DNA from: CAZNPU01 sp964575335
Lineage (GTDB): Bacteria > Planctomycetota > Phycisphaerae > Phycisphaerales > SM1A02
Direction: 5' to 3'
DNA: 64,000 nt
Assembly (NCBI GenBank): GCA_964575335.1
Contig: CAZNPU010000001.1
Location: forward strand, 310,001 to 374,000
This document shows positions 61,011 through 64,000 of the stretch, piece after piece (the first letter of the stretch is position 1; each line of letters begins with the position of its first letter). Both the position numbers and the translations under genes were made by a program. The notes under the pieces are model-generated. The model did not search any database and was not told the origin of the DNA. It saw only the letters and a list, made by a program, of their open reading frames with translations.

Positions 61011-61880
61011 ATGCTTCCACTTGGCTTCATCGACCCGCCTCAGTCGGCCCAGCAGTTCGTCAGTCTGATCAGCGACGCCTTCGGACGCGCTCTGCGGCTG
61101 CCTGAAAGCGCGTCGGGGGGCGGCAGGCCCAGAATCATCCTCAGCGACAGCGGCGATGGCGAAAACTATCCGTCGCTACGCGATTTGTTGATCGACCTCA
61201 GTGACGCGAGCATCGACGCTGCCGCGCTGCCGCCTCGGCCCCGCCCCCACAAGGACCGCGTCCCCGGCCCGTCGGTCAATCGTTTTCGTCTGCACAGCCA
61301 TCCGCTTCGCTACGAGCAGATCCAACTTGATCTTGATCTCGACGCCAGCGATGTCCGCTTTACCTTCGACCGCGATCAGTCAGGCGAGCTGCTGCTTATG
61401 CTCGACCACGCCGGCTCCGGTCGCTTGCAGGTTTCCATCAGGCGGCATGATCTCGAACAGGCCCTGCTGCGCGCAGCCCAAAGCGCAACCCGCGCGCAGG
61501 GCATCGCCATCAAGCAGGTCACGCTCATGATGCAGCAACCCGCTGGCCATGATGGGCCGATTATGTTCGATGCCCAAATCACTGCGAGCAAGTTCATTAT
61601 GACCGCGGTGATTCGAATCCGCGGCCGACTTGACATCGACCCGCAGCTCAACGCTCGCCTCAGCGAACTGCAATGTCTCGGCGACGGCGTGCTCGGTTCG
61701 CTGGTCTGCGGCTTTGTTCGTCCTCGCCTGCAGCAGGCCAACAACCGCGTCATTTCCCTGGCTCACTCAACAGTGCTGCCGCTGGGCGATGTCAAACTGC
61801 GCAACATCAAGGTGTATGCAGGCGAATCGCTGGACATTACCGCTGAATTTGCGTCAGCGGATGACACAGCGCTGTCATAA
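61011..61880 (+). CDS. Unknown Phycisphaerae protein
   Basis: A 289-residue protein. No signal peptide or membrane helix. The N-terminus has FIDPPQSAQQFVSLISDAFG and a Pro-rich linker around residue 75-88; a later beta-rich half contains QLDLDLDASDVRFTFD, LEQALLRAAQSATRAQ and KLRNIKVYAGESLDITAEF, which might form a lipid-binding barrel like that of DUF2993. The match is weak. It is divergent from the coiled-coil gene and its 3' end is followed by a broken dockerin end. I do not name a function. Confidence 0.7.
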   Translation: MLPLGFIDPPQSAQQFVSLISDAFGRALRLPESASGGGRPRIILSDSGDGENYPSLRDLLIDLSDASIDAAALPPRPRPHKDRVPGPSVNRFRLHSHPLRYEQIQLDLDLDASDVRFTFDRDQSGELLLMLDHAGSGRLQVSIRRHDLEQALLRAAQSATRAQGIAIKQVTLMMQQPAGHDGPIMFDAQITASKFIMTAVIRIRGRLDIDPQLNARLSELQCLGDGVLGSLVCGFVRPRLQQANNRVISLAHSTVLPLGDVKLRNIKVYAGESLDITAEFASADDTALS

Positions 61881-61912
61881 GTGAAAAGTAAGCGCGGATG
61901 ATCGCTCAACTG

Positions 61913-62041
61913 ATGCGATCGATTTGCAAGCAGTGCGAAAAGCGTGCGATCGAGCAATCAATCAATGTTGAGCCGACTCACATCACCGGCGACGGGGCCG
62001 TGAACGTGGATGACCTGCTGCCTGTGGTTTGTGCGAATTGA
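61913..62041 (+). pseudogene. Remnant of a dockerin-type C-terminus
   Basis: A 42-residue open frame (ATG 61913, TGA 62039-62041) ends with TGDGAVNVDDLLPVVCAN, which matches the calcium-binding half-motif of the large secreted protein in this window (GDGMVNVDDLLLVI). It lacks the rest of a dockerin and has no signal peptide. It is in another frame than the gene ending at 61880. Likely the remains of an old secreted protein gene, or a chance short frame with a real duplicated segment. Confidence 0.5.
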
Positions 62042-62058
62042 AGCAGCGTGAGTTTGTC

Positions 62059-63189
62059 TCAGCGCACGCGGGCGATGCCAGTGTCGATATCCTGCTGCAC
62101 CACGCCGCCAGCCGCAGCCACCTGCACGAGCGGGTTGTCGTCGTTGAGCAGTTTCACCAGATGCGGCAGGGCCTTCTGACCGCCGATTGCGCCAAGCGTA
62201 TAGGCTGCCTGGGCACGAATCTCAAAGCGATCGTTGTCAACGTACTCGGCAGCAACCTCAAGCGGCACCTGGCTGGGATTGATCTGCGCAATGGCAAGTG
62301 TGGCAGCGAGCCGCACTTCCGCAGATTGCCGCCGCGCACCAGTGCGAGTGGCCAGATCAAGCAGGTTGGGTACAGCATTGCCGTCTTTCAATTCGCCGCA
62401 CATCTGGCATGCCAGCGCGACCAGTTCGCCCTGCTCGGCCGGTGCGAACAGCGCAGCGCGGATGACTTCGATTTCCTGCGATGCGCCAAGCTTCACCATG
62501 GCTTCGGCAATCTGGAGATCAACAATCTTTCGCCTCGATGCATGGATGCGCGTAAGCCCTCGGCCGGCAGCGTGACGCAACAGCGGAATGGCGGAAGGGT
62601 CGCCAAGCTCACCGAGGATGAATGCTGCGTTGCCCTTGGCTTCGGGATCTTCGCTCAGCAACATGCGAGCCAGCGGGTTGAGATCGACCTTGCGATTGTT
62701 GCGATGCAGGCCATAGATCGCAGCGGCGCGAACCGATTGCGAATCATCAAGCAGCAGCGGCTCCAGCAGCGGCGCGAGCGTTGCAATCTTCAGTTTGCCG
62801 ATGGTCATTGCAGCGACGAACCGCACCGCACGGTTTTCATCAGCCAAACCCTGCTGCAGGATCGGCTCGATTTCCTCGGGTGCATGATGCAGCGCCTCAA
62901 TGGCGTTGGCCCGCAACAGCGGATTGGTGGAGGTGGCTGCCTGCAGCAACAGGTCAACTGCCGCCTGGCGCAGTTCGGTTGGGTGCAGCAGACGTGTGGG
63001 AGCGAGCATGACTTCGCTGTCTTCGCTCAAGGCCACGTTGCTGGCAACGCTGCCGATGCTCGATTGTCCCTTTGTGCTCCACGCCTGGCCTGAGCCGTCG
63101 GGAGCGGCGCAACCGGTAAGGGCCATGACGCATGTCACGCCTGCAACAAGAAGCATCACGCTCGATTGAGTCATCGATCTGATCTTCAT
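62059..63189 (-). CDS. HEAT-repeat lipoprotein
   Basis: A 376-residue protein. The signal peptide ends in LTGC (about residue 27), so it is probably a lipoprotein. The rest is alpha-solenoid: HEAT-type repeats with NPLLRANAIEALHHAPE, NRAVRFVAAMTIGKLK, SQSVRAAAIYGLHR, DPEAKGNAAFILGELGDPSA and FEIRAQAAYTLGAIGGQ. Such proteins act as scaffolds for protein-protein contact, here at a membrane on the periplasmic side. Partners unknown. It is 14 bases downstream of the Lnt gene on the same strand, so likely co-transcribed with it. Confidence 0.88.
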   Translation of the reverse strand: MKIRSMTQSSVMLLVAGVTCVMALTGCAAPDGSGQAWSTKGQSSIGSVASNVALSEDSEVMLAPTRLLHPTELRQAAVDLLLQAATSTNPLLRANAIEALHHAPEEIEPILQQGLADENRAVRFVAAMTIGKLKIATLAPLLEPLLLDDSQSVRAAAIYGLHRNNRKVDLNPLARMLLSEDPEAKGNAAFILGELGDPSAIPLLRHAAGRGLTRIHASRRKIVDLQIAEAMVKLGASQEIEVIRAALFAPAEQGELVALACQMCGELKDGNAVPNLLDLATRTGARRQSAEVRLAATLAIAQINPSQVPLEVAAEYVDNDRFEIRAQAAYTLGAIGGQKALPHLVKLLNDDNPLVQVAAAGGVVQQDIDTGIARVR

Positions 63190-63203
63190 ATCTCATCAGC
63201 ACC

Positions 63204-64000
63204 TTATTGAGAACGAATGCGAATCCACCCCACAAGCAAGGTGGAGGCGATGAGGCACACCCAGGCAAACGCGTCACCAATGCGGCCGTAGAGCGTATGC
63301 CGCGAATCCAGCGTCACGTCGGCCGCCAGCCATCCAGCCTGCTCGGCTTCACCGTAACGTCCCGAGCCGGCTGCGCCAACCAGACGACCGGCGGAGTCAA
63401 TCGCCACCGTCATGCCGGTGTTCACGCTGCGCACCATCGGCACGCGGTTCTCAATACACCGGAAGCGCGCGATTTGCGCGTGCAGTTTGCGGTCGGCATG
63501 CGAGAAGCTGAACCAGCCGTCGTTGCTCAGGTTCACCAGCACGTCGGCCACCTTGTTGCCGTTGTCGTACACCATTTTGCGATTCAGCCAGGCCACGGTG
63601 TCTTCAAAGCAGATGGGCGTGGCGAGGGTGATACGGCTGGGTACGGGCGAGTGGTTCGCAGTTTCGTGCGGTGTGTCGACGTTTGAGCGAGGCCAGGCAA
63701 ACTCCAGTCGCTCAATGGTCTGGGCCGCATCAAGATTGAACTGCATGCCGCGCGCCGCCACAGCAAGCAATTTTTCTTCCAGCCACGGCCAGTTGGAAAA
63801 CAGCGGCATTGTCTCGCCATACGGCGTGAGCACGACCTTGTCATACCGCTGGTACGGCGGCAAGCCTTCAACGAGATAGGCGCTGTTGTATTCCCGCTCG
63901 CGCTGAAGCACGATTGTGTTTGCCTTGTCGGGGTCAGGGGTTGCTGTGACGCCGAGGAATGCGGCGCTTCCCACAAGCATGGGGGTTTCGAACTCAACGG
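63204..64000 (-). CDS. lnt: Apolipoprotein N-acyltransferase, C-terminal part (5' end cut by window)
   Basis: The open frame continues to the window edge (VEFETP precedes the visible Met at 63980), so the N-terminal membrane part is missing. The nitrilase domain holds YDKVVLTPYGETMPLF, with the catalytic Lys, ATPICFEDT with the nucleophilic Cys, and NLSNDGWF. The C-terminal membrane helix (IGDAFAWVCLIASTLLVGW) completes it. Lnt adds the third acyl chain to lipoproteins and is needed for their sorting. It supports a diderm envelope and matches the many lipoproteins in this window. A short insertion after the nitrilase His part (NSPVPSR) is not typical. Confidence 0.92.
   Translation of the reverse strand, partial: VEFETPMLVGSAAFLGVTATPDPDKANTIVLQREREYNSAYLVEGLPPYQRYDKVVLTPYGETMPLFSNWPWLEEKLLAVAARGMQFNLDAAQTIERLEFAWPRSNVDTPHETANHSPVPSRITLATPICFEDTVAWLNRKMVYDNGNKVADVLVNLSNDGWFSFSHADRKLHAQIARFRCIENRVPMVRSVNTGMTVAIDSAGRLVGAAGSGRYGEAEQAGWLAADVTLDSRHTLYGRIGDAFAWVCLIASTLLVGWIRIRSQ

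Noticed and set aside
1..64000. CRISPR arrays, insertion sequences, prophage or integrase genes
   Set aside because: No regularly spaced repeats, transposase motifs or terminal inverted repeats were seen, and the tRNA genes show no attachment-site duplication by eye.

Overview
The window looks like a piece of a planctomycete chromosome, most likely class Phycisphaerae. Two short secreted proteins end in a glycine/alanine/leucine segment followed by four or five arginines, the PEP-CTERM variant common in that class. A large secreted protein ends in a dockerin-like pair with NVDDLL motifs and a WG.C end. An mreBCD locus is present, and several conserved proteins have no clear function. The DNA is GC-rich and gene-dense, strand use is mixed in short blocks, and there are two single tRNA genes. 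I saw no insertion sequence, prophage or CRISPR array, so this reads as ordinary core chromosome rather than an island.

Layout. 0-6 kb: a PaaY-like hexapeptide protein (cut by the window edge), homogentisate dioxygenase, a PEP-CTERM protein, a DUF192 protein, and a tandem of a hemerythrin HHE protein and a RIC-type di-iron protein that carries a lipoprotein signal. 5.7-9 kb (minus): an unknown conserved protein, a DUF418 membrane protein and a HAD phosphatase. 9-14.4 kb (plus): an arginine-succinyltransferase-like module (class III aminotransferase, AstA, AstD) with a glycosyltransferase coupled to its end. 14.5-20 kb: glycosyltransferase 4, a small unknown protein, PrmC, and a GAF plus receiver protein. 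20-25.4 kb: a four-gene GldA/GldF/GldG/DUF4340-type ABC transporter operon. 25.4-32.7 kb: a candidate antisense RNA, tRNA-Leu, DoxX, fructosamine kinase, flavin reductase, two small proteins, an AT-rich repeat, LysA, and two small cysteine-motif proteins. 32.9-43.9 kb: a degenerate transglutaminase, an MlaE permease, the large LTD/dockerin protein, an OmpA lipoprotein, an amidohydrolase with alkyladenine glycosylase, a Minf_1886-like protein, an AI-2E transporter and a KGG stress protein. 44-51.4 kb: Ffh and a split succinate dehydrogenase locus, with sdhB separated from sdhAC by an opposite-strand PEP-CTERM gene. 51.8-64 kb: tRNA-Asp, PolA, then a cell-shape block (GlmU-like protein, MreD, MreC, MreB, a small membrane protein, a coiled-coil membrane protein), an unknown gene, a broken dockerin end, a HEAT-repeat lipoprotein and the C-terminal part of Lnt.

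How the genes fit together. Amino-acid breakdown is represented by the tyrosine/phenylalanine route (HmgA, perhaps PaaY) and the ornithine/arginine succinyl route (AstA, AstD, aminotransferase), feeding the TCA cycle and a succinate dehydrogenase whose membrane anchor resembles actinobacterial Sdh1. The envelope side includes MreBCD with two possible extra partners, an MlaE permease, Lnt, an OmpA-type lipoprotein and several predicted lipoproteins, consistent with a diderm cell. The most promising leads for something undescribed are the coiled-coil, MreC-like protein upstream of mreB, the exported RIC protein beside a dyad-controlled hemerythrin, the transglutaminase fold lacking its catalytic residues, the dockerin remnant, and recurring disordered insertions inside otherwise standard enzymes. 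All functions are read from sequence by eye; no database search was run.
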